From assembly GCA_017860275.1 (NCBI GenBank), contig JAFNAQ010000001.1, forward strand, positions 124,001 through 188,000: a stretch of 64,000 nt of DNA, given 5' to 3'. The notes below the pieces were generated by a model. The model was not told where the DNA came from. It did not search any database and worked only from the letters and a program-made list of their open reading frames with translations. The DNA is from Bacteroidota bacterium (GTDB lineage: Bacteria; Bacteroidota; Bacteroidia; Bacteroidales; P3). How positions within the stretch are numbered: position 1 is the first letter of the stretch; each line of letters starts with the position of its first letter. This document shows, in pieces, positions 38,245 to 47,494 of the stretch. A program made the translations under genes and the position numbers.

Positions 38245-38514
38245 TTACTTTCTTATACCTAATTCTTTAATAAGTTCACGATACTTTACAATATCTTTTG
38301 ATTTTAAATAATCTAGTAAACGTCTTCTTTTTCCTACTAATCTCACTAAAGAACGTTCAGTAAATTTGTCATTTCTTTGTTCACGTAAGTGGTTAGTAAG
38401 ATGTTGAATTCTAAATGTGAACAATGCAATTTGTCCTTCAGTTGAACCTGTGTCGCTTACTGACTTGCCGTGTTGAGCAAAAATTTCTTGTTTCTTTTCG
38501 GTTGTTAAATACAT
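38245..38514 (-). CDS. rpsO: 30S ribosomal protein S15
   Basis: 89 aa, the standard length. Conserved S15 features are QHGKSVSDTGSTEGQIALFT, RIQHLTNHLREQRND and LVRLVGKRRRLLDYLKSKD. It binds the central domain of 16S rRNA early in 30S assembly. A well-formed promoter lies upstream (38572-38601), a terminator and then pnp downstream. Confidence 0.97.
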   Translation of the reverse strand: MYLTTEKKQEIFAQHGKSVSDTGSTEGQIALFTFRIQHLTNHLREQRNDKFTERSLVRLVGKRRRLLDYLKSKDIVKYRELIKELGIRK

Positions 38515-38571
38515 ATCTTACCTACTTATTATTATTGTTTTTTCTTCTAATATTTCTCGTCAATGAGTTTG

Positions 38572-38601
38572 CAAAGATATAAATTAATTTTTTATTACCA
38601 A
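38572..38601 (-). promoter_or_regulatory. Promoter of rpsO
   Basis: Minus strand: TTG (38601-38599), 19 bp, TATCTTTG (38579-38572). It matches the Bacteroidetes consensus. Confidence 0.65.
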
Positions 38602-38627
38602 CTACTTTGAACAAAATTTTTATTCTA

Positions 38628-39026
38628 TTATATCTTAACTGCTTTGTTTCTCTTATAGGCAATGATCAAGTACCATAAAAATAATGCCATTACAATTCCT
38701 AGTACATTGAAAGACAAATCAACCCATTCGAATAATCTATTAACAAACTTAAAAAGCAAAAGTTGCATACTTTCAGTAAAAAGTCCAAAAATAATAGAAA
38801 TAAAAAATGTTTGAATTAATGTTTTCATAATCCTTCCCTTAAATATAGCCCAGAATAAAAGAAAAGCAAAACCAAAGAATAGACAAAAATGAACAAACTT
38901 ATCAAAAAAGGGAATAAAGCTAAAAAATCCAACTTCTTTTGAGATCATATCAGAGGGAGCAAGTATAGCTAAGAGCAAGATAAATGTCCAAACTACTAAT
39001 GCTATAACTTTATATTTCCTATTCAT
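38628..39026 (-). CDS. VanZ-like family membrane protein
   Basis: 132 aa with four membrane helices. The pattern DKFVHFCLFFGFAFLLFWAI followed by TESMQLLLF and FEWVDLSFNVLGIVMALFLW fits VanZ-like proteins (conserved D-K-x-x-H in the second segment, E-x-x-Q and D-x-x-x-N further on). The role of these small proteins is not established outside teicoplanin resistance. It is separated from gcvH by a terminator and so probably has its own weak promoter or read-through. Confidence 0.78.
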   Translation of the reverse strand: MNRKYKVIALVVWTFILLLAILAPSDMISKEVGFFSFIPFFDKFVHFCLFFGFAFLLFWAIFKGRIMKTLIQTFFISIIFGLFTESMQLLLFKFVNRLFEWVDLSFNVLGIVMALFLWYLIIAYKRNKAVKI

Positions 39027-39043
39027 AAAAAATATTTAAATAA

Positions 39044-39073
39044 AAAATGCTCGAAAACTATTTCGAGCATTTT
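39044..39073 (-). terminator. Terminator after gcvH
   Basis: A 13-bp perfect stem (AAAATGCTCGAAA / TTTCGAGCATTTT) with a 4-nt loop, between gcvH and the VanZ-like gene. Confidence 0.88.
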
Positions 39074-39095
39074 CTTTTGAAGTAAAATAACTTAA

Positions 39096-39476
39096 TTATA
39101 AACCGATGAAAGCTGAATAAGCCGCAGCGTCCATTAAGTTTTCAACCTCTGAAGGATTAGTCATTTTAATCTTAACAATCCAACCTTCGTTATAAGGATC
39201 AGAGTTAATAGAAGCAGCATTAGCTTCAAGTTCAGCATTGAATTCTATAACCTCCCCAGAAACTGGCATCATTAAATCAGAAACAGTTTTAACAGCTTCA
39301 ATAGAACCAAATGTTTCGTTAATGTCTAAAGTTTCACCTTCAGTATCAACATCTACGAAAACGATATCACCTAACTCATGTTGAGCAAAATCAGTAATTC
39401 CGATATAAGCTTCTTCACCTTCGATTCTTAACCATTCATGGTCATTTGAATACTTTAAATTTGTTGGAATGTTCAT
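39096..39476 (-). CDS. gcvH: Glycine cleavage system H protein
   Basis: 126 aa. It has the lipoyl-carrier fold: [35 protein letters not shown] and the lipoylation site Lys in [18 protein letters not shown], then NEGWIVKIK. It shuttles the aminomethyl group between the P, T and L proteins, none of which is nearby. Transcription is likely from the promoter at 39517-39546. Confidence 0.96.
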   Translation of the reverse strand: MNIPTNLKYSNDHEWLRIEGEEAYIGITDFAQHELGDIVFVDVDTEGETLDINETFGSIEAVKTVSDLMMPVSGEVIEFNAELEANAASINSDPYNEGWIVKIKMTNPSEVENLMDAAAYSAFIGL

Positions 39477-39516
39477 TTTATTTTCTTTTTTGATTTGTCA
39501 TTAAAATTTCAGGGTT

Positions 39517-39546
39517 CAAAATTACAATTTTTTTATTAAAGTCAAA
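39517..39546 (-). promoter_or_regulatory. Promoter of gcvH
   Basis: Minus strand: TTTG (39546-39543), 18 bp, TAATTTTG (39524-39517). Confidence 0.65.
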
Positions 39547-39633
39547 CAATATGAATGAAAAATATTTTGAACACATATAGTTTTGAATAATATAAAAGAA
39601 AGATAGAAGCATTCATTTTATTGTAATTAATCA

Positions 39634-39641
39634 TATATTTG
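39634..39641 (+). promoter_or_regulatory. -7 element upstream of the Nramp gene
   Basis: TATATTTG matches TAnnTTTG and ends 25 bp before the ATG at 39667. No clear -33 element or metal-regulator site could be picked out by eye. Confidence 0.45.
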
Positions 39642-39666
39642 CACCAATGAATTAATATTATGAAAT

Positions 39667-40926
39667 ATGAATTTGATTAAAAGATTCTTCAAACACGACT
39701 ACAAAGCTATAGAGTCCAATTTCGAAATATTCAAATATATTGGACCAGGACTACTTGTAACTGTTGGCTTTATTGACCCTGGTAATTGGGCATCTAATAT
39801 TGCAGCAGGAAGTATGTTTGGATACTCTTTACTTTGGGTTATAACCCTATCAACCATAATGCTTATTATCCTTCAACATAATGCAGCCCATCTTGGAATT
39901 GTAACAGGGAAATGTTTAAGCGAAGCAGCTACAGAATATTTACCAAAAAAAATACATAAACCAATATTAATATCTGCAATGGTAGCCTCTGCCTCAACTT
40001 CGCTTGCAGAAATATTAGGAGGTGCCATTGCCTTAAAAATGTTATTCAATATCCCAATAGTATTTGGAGCAATAATAATATTTTTCACTTCCTTAATACT
40101 ATTATTCACAAATTCATACTCGAAGATAGAAAAATGGATAATTGCCTTTGTATCTATAATAGGGCTAAGTTTCTTATATGAATTGTCTCTTGTTGATGTA
40201 ATATGGCCTGAAGCAATAAAAGCGTGGGTAGTTCCTTCAATCCCCAATGGTTCAATGCTTTTTGTAATGAGTATACTTGGAGCAGTGGTTATGCCACATA
40301 ACTTATTTCTTCACTCAGAGGTAATACAAAGTAGACAATGGAATCTTCAAGACGAGAAGGTTATAAAACGTCAATTAAAGTTTGAATTTATTGAAACCTT
40401 ATTCTCTATGGGTATAGGTTGGGCAATCAATAGTGCAATGATAATACTTGCGGCTACAGTATTCTTTAAAAATCATATATTAGTAACTGAGCTTGAGCAA
40501 GCCAAGGATATGTTACTACCTCTTCTTGGAAATTCTGCATCGAATATATTTGCAGTAGCATTATTATTTGCATCAATATCCTCAACAATTACTTCTGCAA
40601 TAGCTGGGGGGTCAATTTATGCTGGTATATTTAATGAGTCTTATAATATTAAAGACCCTCATACTAAGGTAGGGGTCTTAATCTCATTCCTATCGGCCTT
40701 ACTAGTAATATTTTTTATAAAAAATCCTTTTATGGGACTTATATATTCTCAAACCCTTCTTAGCATACAACTACCAATCACAATAATATTACTTATTTAC
40801 CTAACATCATCAAAGAAGATAATGGGTAAGTATGCAAATACTAAGTTTCAGAAAACATTATTATGGTCGATAGCAGCAATAATTATTGCCTTAAACATAA
40901 TATTAGTTAGTGGATTACAAGTTTAG
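39667..40926 (+). CDS. Nramp-family divalent metal transporter
   Basis: 419 aa with about 11 membrane helices. The metal-binding motifs of the family are present: DPGN in helix 1 (37-40) and MPHN in helix 6 (209-212), followed by LFLHSEVIQSR. In helix 3 the usual TDLAE is TSLAE (111-115), so a conserved acidic residue is missing. It should bring Mn2+ or Fe2+ into the cell with protons, though the substitution may alter proton coupling. Its last 20 bp overlap the 3' end of the convergent subtilase gene. Confidence 0.9.
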   Translation: MNLIKRFFKHDYKAIESNFEIFKYIGPGLLVTVGFIDPGNWASNIAAGSMFGYSLLWVITLSTIMLIILQHNAAHLGIVTGKCLSEAATEYLPKKIHKPILISAMVASASTSLAEILGGAIALKMLFNIPIVFGAIIIFFTSLILLFTNSYSKIEKWIIAFVSIIGLSFLYELSLVDVIWPEAIKAWVVPSIPNGSMLFVMSILGAVVMPHNLFLHSEVIQSRQWNLQDEKVIKRQLKFEFIETLFSMGIGWAINSAMIILAATVFFKNHILVTELEQAKDMLLPLLGNSASNIFAVALLFASISSTITSAIAGGSIYAGIFNESYNIKDPHTKVGVLISFLSALLVIFFIKNPFMGLIYSQTLLSIQLPITIILLIYLTSSKKIMGKYANTKFQKTLLWSIAAIIIALNIILVSGLQV

Positions 40927-43072
40927 CACTAAATTTCTTTTCTCCTTCAATAAAACAAATAATATAGAACCCTTTTTCTAAGGAAGATATATCTAATTCT
41001 TTTGGATTATTTCTATACTCAATTCTCAGTTTACCAAATACATCGAATATTTTGATTACAGAAGACTGCGAACTTGCAGAATTTATATACAATTTATCTT
41101 TTGCAGGATTTGGATAGAAATTAATCCCACTACTTCTTTCAAAACCATCATTTAAACCTATCAATTGAATAGATCTCTTCACTGCTGCCAAAGCATCAAT
41201 CTTTCCCCATCCCCAACTATTATTTGGAATGGTTGTTCCTGTATATTCATCTACTCTTGCAGTTTGTTTCAATACCTCTTTTATCATACTTGGACTAAGA
41301 TTAGGATTAGCCTCGAGCATAAGAGCAACAACTCCAGTAACTACAGGAGATGACATTGATGTTCCCGAAAAAGGATAGAAACGATAAGTTCTTTCGTTGA
41401 AAACAACAGAATTCGTTGTAGGATAGGTCTCAATATCCGTTGCAAAAGAATTCAAAGAGGAAATAACAGAGACTCCAGGTGCAGCAACCTCAGGTTTTAG
41501 AACACCATCTATTCTAGGTCCAATACTTGAAAACATAGCCCTTGCGCCCCCATTCAAACTACCCCTTTCTTTTGCTGTATAAGCAGCAACCGAAATCATT
41601 GCATCGGCAACAGTAGGCTCTCCTAAACCATAATACTTATCTCCATAAATATAATTAGGTCCAAGGCTCAAAAACCTCATCCCCCAATTTCCAACACCGG
41701 TTGTAAGGGCAGCCACATTCCAAGCGTGAACTCTCCCGCTTGGAGAAGATATAGCTAATACAACATAGTATTTATTTAACTGATAATTAGAAATACGAAC
41801 CTCCCACTCTTGAATAGGTCGATGAGAAATTGGTGTAGAGGCCTGTGAAGAGACTCTAAAAATAATACTATCCCCTCCTGTTATGATAAAGTTATTATTT
41901 ATTACATCATTAGTAATCGTATTTACCCACTGAGTTGAATCAATTAATTGCAATGAACTACTATAAAATTCTAAACGAGTTGAGAATCTATCGGTACTAT
42001 CACCCATCATTGTAATTGTCTGTCCCCAATAATTTGGATTCATATTATCTCCAAAATTAAACTCAATAGATGACTTCTTAATCTCATTATTACTAAATCT
42101 TGCGTTTAGATGAAAATTATCTCTACCATTATTTCCCCCTGCTGAAACAAATACAACATTATTTTGAGAAGAAAGATTCCCAATAGCTTGATCCATAAGC
42201 GAAGTTCCATCTAATAATCCAAAATGATATATACCCCAACTACCATTTATCACTAGTGGCTTGCCTTGAGCTATAGCAACATCTCTCATCCAAGCATAAG
42301 CATCTAATACTGCTGCCTCATCAATCAAAAATGTAGCAAATAATAGATTAGCATCATAAGCCACTCCTCTGTAAATTGTACCTGCTCCTGCTCCTGATGC
42401 GATACCTCCAACATGGGTGCCATGAGTACCTATATTATATATATTAAGTGTATCACTTTGAGCGCCAAGTAGCTGATTTTTTCCTTGAAAAACAGTTCCA
42501 TAAAGAAAATCACTTGGAGCAGGACCTTGTTTTCTATATTGATCCCATGCAGCAATTACCCTATAATTTGTCATCGAGGTATCATAGAAGACAGGATGAG
42601 TATAATCAAAACCCCAATCCGTGATACCTATAATTACGTCTTTACCGGAAAATCCTTTTGGCAATTCAAATCCTTGATTAACTAGGTCTGCATTTACATC
42701 ATTTGTTGCCTTATTGATAAGAGGACTCGACACCTTTCTTGAACACTCAATATCTTCTAATCCTTTTAATGAAAGTACGTCATTAACCTTACAAAGAGGA
42801 ATATAAAGCGTTAGAATATTTCCAAACCTTGCACCAATCTTACAGCTTAGTGGGTTTAGACTCTCAAGGCTAAAATTCTCATTTACCTTAATAATGGTTG
42901 CAAGATAATCAATATTATCAAAGTTACGAATAGCGTATCTATCCGAAAACAAACTGCTATTATTTTTGGAATTTTGATTCGAAATATATCCTCTTAAGCC
43001 TGCTCCAATATTTTGAGCATTTAAGGAAACAACAAAGAAAATAGAGACAATAAAGAATAATACTTTTTTCAT
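40907..43072 (-). CDS. S8 subtilisin-like serine protease with T9SS sorting domain
   Basis: 721 aa. A signal peptide (1-19) and an N-terminal pro-region come first. The peptidase domain has a full triad: Asp152 in GITDWGFDYTHP, His217 in GTHGTHVGG, and Ser near residue 572 in SGTSMSSPVVTGVVALML. The catalytic-domain repeat VINGSWG and oxyanion region FVSAGGNNG are also visible. The C-terminal about 75 residues form a T9SS sorting domain (INFYPNPAKDKLYIN, then DVFGK and SLEKGFYII). It is a secreted or surface protease exported via SprA, and overlaps the Nramp gene by 20 bp tail-to-tail. Confidence 0.92.
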   Translation of the reverse strand: MKKVLFFIVSIFFVVSLNAQNIGAGLRGYISNQNSKNNSSLFSDRYAIRNFDNIDYLATIIKVNENFSLESLNPLSCKIGARFGNILTLYIPLCKVNDVLSLKGLEDIECSRKVSSPLINKATNDVNADLVNQGFELPKGFSGKDVIIGITDWGFDYTHPVFYDTSMTNYRVIAAWDQYRKQGPAPSDFLYGTVFQGKNQLLGAQSDTLNIYNIGTHGTHVGGIASGAGAGTIYRGVAYDANLLFATFLIDEAAVLDAYAWMRDVAIAQGKPLVINGSWGIYHFGLLDGTSLMDQAIGNLSSQNNVVFVSAGGNNGRDNFHLNARFSNNEIKKSSIEFNFGDNMNPNYWGQTITMMGDSTDRFSTRLEFYSSSLQLIDSTQWVNTITNDVINNNFIITGGDSIIFRVSSQASTPISHRPIQEWEVRISNYQLNKYYVVLAISSPSGRVHAWNVAALTTGVGNWGMRFLSLGPNYIYGDKYYGLGEPTVADAMISVAAYTAKERGSLNGGARAMFSSIGPRIDGVLKPEVAAPGVSVISSLNSFATDIETYPTTNSVVFNERTYRFYPFSGTSMSSPVVTGVVALMLEANPNLSPSMIKEVLKQTARVDEYTGTTIPNNSWGWGKIDALAAVKRSIQLIGLNDGFERSSGINFYPNPAKDKLYINSASSQSSVIKIFDVFGKLRIEYRNNPKELDISSLEKGFYIICFIEGEKKFSAKLVIH

Positions 43073-43150
43073 AACTTGTGTATCTTGATTAATGAGTTCA
43101 ATAAATTAGATTTGGCAAAGTTATAAAAAAAGATTTATAGAAATAAAAAA

Positions 43151-43176
43151 AAGCGTCTCAATTACTTGAAACGCTT
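43151..43176 (-). terminator. Terminator after the DUF2795-like gene
   Basis: A hairpin with outer stem AAGCGT/ACGCTT and inner TCAA/TTGA, followed on the minus strand by a long T-run. It lies 11 bp past the stop. Confidence 0.78.
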
Positions 43177-43186
43177 ATTTACAGAA

Positions 43187-43408
43187 TTAATATTCATCTT
43201 CATGAAAAAAGAAATCATCTTTTGTGGGGTAGTCAGTCCAGATATCTTCAATACTATCATAAATCTCTCCCTCGTCTTCTATTTCTGTCAGGTTTTCAAT
43301 AACCTCGGCAGGAGCACCACTTCTCAAAGCATAATCAATAAGCTCTTCTTTTGTTGCTGGCCAAGGAGCATCTTCTAACTTAGAGGCTAATTCTAATGTC
43401 CAATACAT
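43187..43408 (-). CDS. Small acidic DUF2795-like protein
   Basis: 73 aa, single domain, starting MYWTLELASKLEDAPWPATKEELIDYALRSG-type sequence, in which ...PWPATKEELIDYA matches the DUF2795 pattern. The C-terminal half is strongly acidic (EIEDEGEIYDSIEDIW, ending FFFHEDEY). Short proteins of this kind are conserved across Bacteroidetes but have no known role. It has its own full promoter (43443-43473) and terminator, so it is a monocistronic and probably well-expressed gene. Confidence 0.82.
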   Translation of the reverse strand: MYWTLELASKLEDAPWPATKEELIDYALRSGAPAEVIENLTEIEDEGEIYDSIEDIWTDYPTKDDFFFHEDEY

Positions 43409-43442
43409 TTTAACAATATTTTAGATTAATATATCTTTTTTG

Positions 43443-43473
43443 CAAAAGTAGTATTATTTTCAAAACTACCAAA
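43443..43473 (-). promoter_or_regulatory. Promoter of the DUF2795-like gene
   Basis: Minus strand: TTTG (43473-43470), 19 bp, TACTTTTG (43450-43443). Confidence 0.65.
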
Positions 43474-43498
43474 CTTTATTATAGTTTTTTTCTAATTA

Positions 43499-44068
43499 TT
43501 ATGGTTTCCAAAAAATTTCCTCCTTGCCCTTAGCATTGAGAACGGCTCTTGAAAGCATAAAAAAATAGTCCGACAACCTATTAATAAACTTCATTACATT
43601 TTGATCAACACCTTCTTGCTCTGCACCCAGACGACATAGCAACCTCTCTGCTCTTCGACAAATGGTTCTAGCAACATGAATATGAGATACTAAAATATCA
43701 CCACAAGGGAGAATAAAACTTCTAAACTTAGGTAATTGAGCAGAAAAACTATCAATACGTTTTTCTAGCATCAAAATATCATCATCATTGACCCTAGTAA
43801 GAGAGTCTAAAATATCTTTCTTTTCACAAGCTACTATCGCCTCTGCATTAAAGATAACATTCATAATTCTGAAGATTTCGCGGGTAACCTCTTTATCAAG
43901 TTTGTCAATTAAATCCTCCTGTTCATTAGCCATATCATAGATAATACCGATAAAAGAATTTAATTCATCTAAAGTGCCATAGCACTCCACACGAAGATCA
44001 AATTTTTCTACCCTAGTACCACCAACTAAGGATGTAGCACCCTTATCCCCTGTCTTTGTGTAAATCAT
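43499..44068 (-). CDS. Cob(I)alamin adenosyltransferase, PduO type
   Basis: 189 aa. N-terminal YTKTGDKGATSLVGGTRVEK binds ATP, as in PduO-type enzymes. Next come the LDELNSFIG segment and the C-terminal RTICRRAERLLCRL with VMKFINRLSDYFFMLSR. It adenosylates corrinoid to adenosylcobalamin, the cofactor of the methylmalonyl-CoA mutase encoded at 8923. It is the last gene of a compact operon with mrp and nfu (no gap to nfu). Confidence 0.95.
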   Translation of the reverse strand: MIYTKTGDKGATSLVGGTRVEKFDLRVECYGTLDELNSFIGIIYDMANEQEDLIDKLDKEVTREIFRIMNVIFNAEAIVACEKKDILDSLTRVNDDDILMLEKRIDSFSAQLPKFRSFILPCGDILVSHIHVARTICRRAERLLCRLGAEQEGVDQNVMKFINRLSDYFFMLSRAVLNAKGKEEIFWKP

Positions 44069-44317
44069 TTAGCTATATCTCTCTACAGAAACGATTTCAG
44101 GAACAGCTTCTCTAACTGCTGCCTCAACTCCTCTTTTTAATGTCATAAGGCTATGAGGGCAAGAGCCACAATGTCCTTGCAACTCCACATAAACAACCTT
44201 TTCGTCTGTTAGCTCAACAAAACGTAAATCTCCACCATCAGCTTGAAGATAAGGTCTAACTTGTTCTAATACGTTTTTTACTTTTGTTTCTAATACTTGT
44301 CTTTCTTCTGTTGTCAT
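44069..44317 (-). CDS. NifU-like Fe-S scaffold/carrier protein (Nfu)
   Basis: 82 aa, made up of the NifU C-terminal domain alone. It contains YLQADGGDLRFVEL and the cluster-binding CGSC (Cys50 and Cys53), followed by PHSLMTLKRGVE. It carries [4Fe-4S] clusters to target proteins. The neighbouring Mrp ATPase (6 bp away) is a second Fe-S carrier, so the two probably act together. Confidence 0.93.
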   Translation of the reverse strand: MTTEERQVLETKVKNVLEQVRPYLQADGGDLRFVELTDEKVVYVELQGHCGSCPHSLMTLKRGVEAAVREAVPEIVSVERYS

Positions 44318-44322
44318 TTTAT

Positions 44323-45150
44323 TTATTTATTTAATTTATTATTAATTCTATCTGCAAGTTCCATAAAGGCCTCTGCTTCTAACGAAGAAAAGTCCATACT
44401 TATTGGATTTCCACTATCATTTGTTTGCGAAATATCTTCCGAAATAGGTATCTGAGCCAAAAGCTCTATTCCTAATTCCTCAGCCAAACCTTTACCTCCA
44501 TCTTTACCAAATATATAATACTTCTTATCCAAAAGCTCCTTAGGAGTGAAATAAGCCATATTCTCTATTAAGCCAAGCACAGGAATATTTATCCCCTTAT
44601 CTGTGAACATATTCACCGCTCTACGAACATCGGCAACTGCCAATTGTTGAGGTGTACATACAAAGACTGAACCCGAAACCTTAAACTGAGAAGCCAAGGT
44701 TAGTTGAACATCTCCTGTTCCTGGAGGCATATCCATAATCAAGAAATCAAGTTCTCCCCAAAGAGTTTCGCTAAGAATCTGAATCAAGGTATTCGAAGCC
44801 ATAGGTCCTCTCCACATCAAAGCCTTAGAAGGGTCAACAAAGAACCCAACCGACATTAGCTTTATACCATATTTCTCAAAAGGCACAATAAACATCTTTC
44901 CATCTATCTCCTTACCCATCACCTCTTCATTCTCAATATTAAAAAGTGTAGGAATAGAAGGACCATGTATATCTGCATCGGCAAGACCGACCTTAAAACC
45001 TTTTTTTGCAAGACTTATAGCCAAATTAACAGCAACAGTACTCTTACCAACACCTCCCTTACCACTACCAACAGCAACAAGATGCTTAATACCGCTCATA
45101 GCCTTATCAATCATATCCTGTTTCTGTTTCTTTTCTTCAAACATATTCAT
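44323..45150 (-). CDS. mrp: Mrp/ApbC-family P-loop ATPase (Fe-S carrier)
   Basis: 275 aa. The deviant Walker A GSGKGGVGKST lies at residues 28-38. DADIHGPSIPTLF, LIMDMPPGTGD and ENMAYF follow. The N-terminal MIP18/DUF59 domain found in many Mrp proteins is absent. The CxxC expected after ENMxYF is replaced by TPKE, a form I recall from other Bacteroidetes. It is the first gene of the mrp-nfu-adenosyltransferase operon, with an excellent promoter (45174-45204). Confidence 0.92.
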   Translation of the reverse strand: MNMFEEKKQKQDMIDKAMSGIKHLVAVGSGKGGVGKSTVAVNLAISLAKKGFKVGLADADIHGPSIPTLFNIENEEVMGKEIDGKMFIVPFEKYGIKLMSVGFFVDPSKALMWRGPMASNTLIQILSETLWGELDFLIMDMPPGTGDVQLTLASQFKVSGSVFVCTPQQLAVADVRRAVNMFTDKGINIPVLGLIENMAYFTPKELLDKKYYIFGKDGGKGLAEELGIELLAQIPISEDISQTNDSGNPISMDFSSLEAEAFMELADRINNKLNK

Positions 45151-45173
45151 AATACCTAATTTTAAAACACGCG

Positions 45174-45204
45174 CAAAGATACTACAAAAAAATAATAGAG
45201 CAAA
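45174..45204 (-). promoter_or_regulatory. Promoter of the mrp-nfu-adenosyltransferase operon
   Basis: Minus strand: TTTG (45204-45201), 19 bp, TATCTTTG (45181-45174). This is one of the best consensus matches in the window. Confidence 0.7.
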
Positions 45205-45327
45205 TAGATTAATACTATAGGCAAATAGAGAGAATATTTGAACAAAATAAAAATATTGTTAATTGATGCACCAACAGTTAAACAATATTGACTTTTAGGT
45301 GTTTTATGATATAAAACTTATAAAAAA

Positions 45328-46719
45328 ATGAAAATGAAAAAGGTCTTATTGTTTATTTTGCTCTCTATTGGAGCTATGAGTATTTCTGCACAAAATGTGC
45401 TGTTGCAAAATGACACAATTAAAATTGTCGGTGACAGCAGCGTTTACAATTCCTCGACAATTGTAAATCTCGACAATGACGGGCATTGGGCAAACCTTAA
45501 CGGGAAATTAGTAAATTACGATGATACCTTAGGCATTATCAAAACTATTAATCAGAATGATTATTCCTATAAAATGGATAATAAATTCTACAGTGTAAAT
45601 TTGGAAAGCAGATATGTTCAAATTCCAATTGACAGTAATTCTTGGGTATCCGGCAATTTATTAATCGATTCTATTTATTTAAAAGTTGTAAGTGACAGCG
45701 CGAGAACATTTACATTACCTCAATTATATAATTACTCGGATACAAGTACTGATTTTCTCAGATATTTATATACGGTAACACCTAAACATAATTTTATATT
45801 AGCGAATAATTATAAGGTTTCAGATACATTGAATACTATTTTATGTCTATTCGATACTAATGGTAATGTCATTAAGACAAGTGATATACTATATTATAAT
45901 CGCATAATGGATATGGATTGCAACGGTAAGGATATTTTATTAAGCTGTTATCAACCTTCAAATAAAAATATTTTGTATATCATTGATGCAGACAGTTTAA
46001 ACATTAAAGACAGTATTGATCTTCCATCAAATTGCAATATTAGCAGCATTAACGACAGTTTATTATTCATGACCGGTTATTATGATTTGACTGTCTACAA
46101 CCTAAAAACAAAGGAATATAAAACTACCGACATATTGAACTATAGCAATATTAGTGTATGGCTTACGATGGAAAACAGAAAGAATAAAATGGTTAATGTT
46201 GATAATCTCAACAATATGTATATTGCAATCTACACATCCTACTTGGGTCGAGGTTGGGAAGATTCCCCTAGAGGTATCGAGATTATTAACTTTGATGTAA
46301 ATTGCAATATAAAAAACGTTATTACATATAACGGGTATCTACCTACTCACAATAAAATGATTAATGGTTTAGAGGTCACAAAAGACAGCAGTTTAATCAT
46401 TGTTGTCAATTCTTCAGAAGATGATTATTATAGTGACACTACCCTCAACTATCTAATGAAATATTCACACAAGACAGGAGAAGTCGGTTTAACTAAAATA
46501 CAAACGGAAAACTACTCAATCTACCCTAATCCGGTAAAAGACAAACTGCAAATTACTGGCAATTACGACCGAATTGAAATCTACGACAATATAGGAAGAA
46601 ACGTATACAACAGCAATAAATCCTCCGATTACGATTTAAGCAAACTAAATAGTGGATTTTATCTGGTAAAGATATTCGAAGAAAACAAGACCTACACAAA
46701 AAAAATAATCAAAGAGTAA
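45328..46719 (+). CDS. Secreted protein with T9SS type A sorting domain, propeller-like body
   Basis: 463 aa. A signal peptide (1-22, ending ISAQ) is followed by about 370 residues with recurring beta-blade-like segments (NTILCLFDTNGNVIK, NILYIIDADSLNIKDSIDL, LTVYNLKTKEYKT) that suggest a beta-propeller. The C-terminal sorting domain is clear (YSIYPNPVKDKLQI, then YDNIGRNV, SKLNSGFYLVKI and a KKIIKE end). It should be exported by the T9SS. The function is unknown. The base composition is slightly less AT-rich than that of the neighbouring orphan genes. Confidence 0.8.
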   Translation: MKMKKVLLFILLSIGAMSISAQNVLLQNDTIKIVGDSSVYNSSTIVNLDNDGHWANLNGKLVNYDDTLGIIKTINQNDYSYKMDNKFYSVNLESRYVQIPIDSNSWVSGNLLIDSIYLKVVSDSARTFTLPQLYNYSDTSTDFLRYLYTVTPKHNFILANNYKVSDTLNTILCLFDTNGNVIKTSDILYYNRIMDMDCNGKDILLSCYQPSNKNILYIIDADSLNIKDSIDLPSNCNISSINDSLLFMTGYYDLTVYNLKTKEYKTTDILNYSNISVWLTMENRKNKMVNVDNLNNMYIAIYTSYLGRGWEDSPRGIEIINFDVNCNIKNVITYNGYLPTHNKMINGLEVTKDSSLIIVVNSSEDDYYSDTTLNYLMKYSHKTGEVGLTKIQTENYSIYPNPVKDKLQITGNYDRIEIYDNIGRNVYNSNKSSDYDLSKLNSGFYLVKIFEENKTYTKKIIKE

Positions 46720-46796
46720 AACTGATTACTAAAGTCAATAAATTTCAACTTTAGAGTAAATAAAATAAATAGTATTTATTACAAACAGTTTAAGAG

Positions 46797-47462
46797 ATGA
46801 AAAGAAAAGCATCGATATTATTATTATTTCTATTTTTCGGCTATGTGGCAAATTCCCAAATCAATGTGAAATTGGATTCGATAACTGAAGGATGGGGAAC
46901 TGATATATATGAGTATTACAGAAAAGCCAGTATATATTCTTCTATAGATTTGGGGAATGATTCAATTCTAGAGAAGGGAATATTCATATACTCCAACGAT
47001 GGGTATTCTCCTCTGTTAATGTTTATAAACCAAGGGCTTGTAGAATCATCTACCTTATTCCTCCCAATAAAAAACATGGATTTTGACACTATAGTATATT
47101 TCATTCCAAATATGCAATCAATAAAATTCCAATCCTATGCTATTAAAAATACCGACACCATATACAGTGATTCAATAATAGATTTAAATCTTCCTATTAT
47201 TGACGGCTTGAAAGATATTAATAATGATAATATCCAGGTTAAGGTCTACCCTACTATTGTTAAGAATATATTAAATATCGAATCAAGCGGGTATCCGTTA
47301 AGTCTGAGTGTGGTTGACGCATTCGGAAGAGAGATATTTTCCGAAACCCTTTCGTCAAATAAAAGCATTAATTGCAATCACCTGAAGACAGGGACATATA
47401 TTTGCAATATTAGAGACATTAAGACAAACAAGAGCATTTCTAAGAAATTAATTAAACAATAA
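46797..47462 (+). CDS. Small secreted protein with T9SS type A sorting domain
   Basis: 221 aa. A signal peptide (1-20, ending ANS before Q) precedes about 125 residues of unrecognised sequence. A sorting domain follows, with VKVYPTIVKNILNIE, VVDAFGREIF, HLKTGTYICNI and the basic end KKLIKQ. The typical YPNP motif is YPTI here, but the rest of the domain is intact. It follows the 45328 gene by 77 bp on the same strand and may be co-transcribed. Confidence 0.75.
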   Translation: MKRKASILLLFLFFGYVANSQINVKLDSITEGWGTDIYEYYRKASIYSSIDLGNDSILEKGIFIYSNDGYSPLLMFINQGLVESSTLFLPIKNMDFDTIVYFIPNMQSIKFQSYAIKNTDTIYSDSIIDLNLPIIDGLKDINNDNIQVKVYPTIVKNILNIESSGYPLSLSVVDAFGREIFSETLSSNKSINCNHLKTGTYICNIRDIKTNKSISKKLIKQ

Positions 47463-47464
47463 AT

Positions 47465-47493
47465 GTAGAGGCAACACAACGGTTCGCCTCTAC
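47465..47493. terminator. Hairpin after the T9SS cargo gene
   Basis: GTAGAGGC (47465-47472) pairs with GCCTCTAC (47486-47493) across a 13-nt loop, 2 bp past the stop. Similar GTAGAG-palindromes occur as dispersed repeats in Bacteroidetes, so it may be a repeat acting as a terminator. Confidence 0.6.
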
Positions 47494-47494
47494 G

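Noticed and set aside
40907-40926. Frameshift or mis-assembly at the Nramp/subtilase junction
   Set aside because: Both proteins end in complete, family-typical C-termini, so the 20-bp tail-to-tail overlap is genuine.
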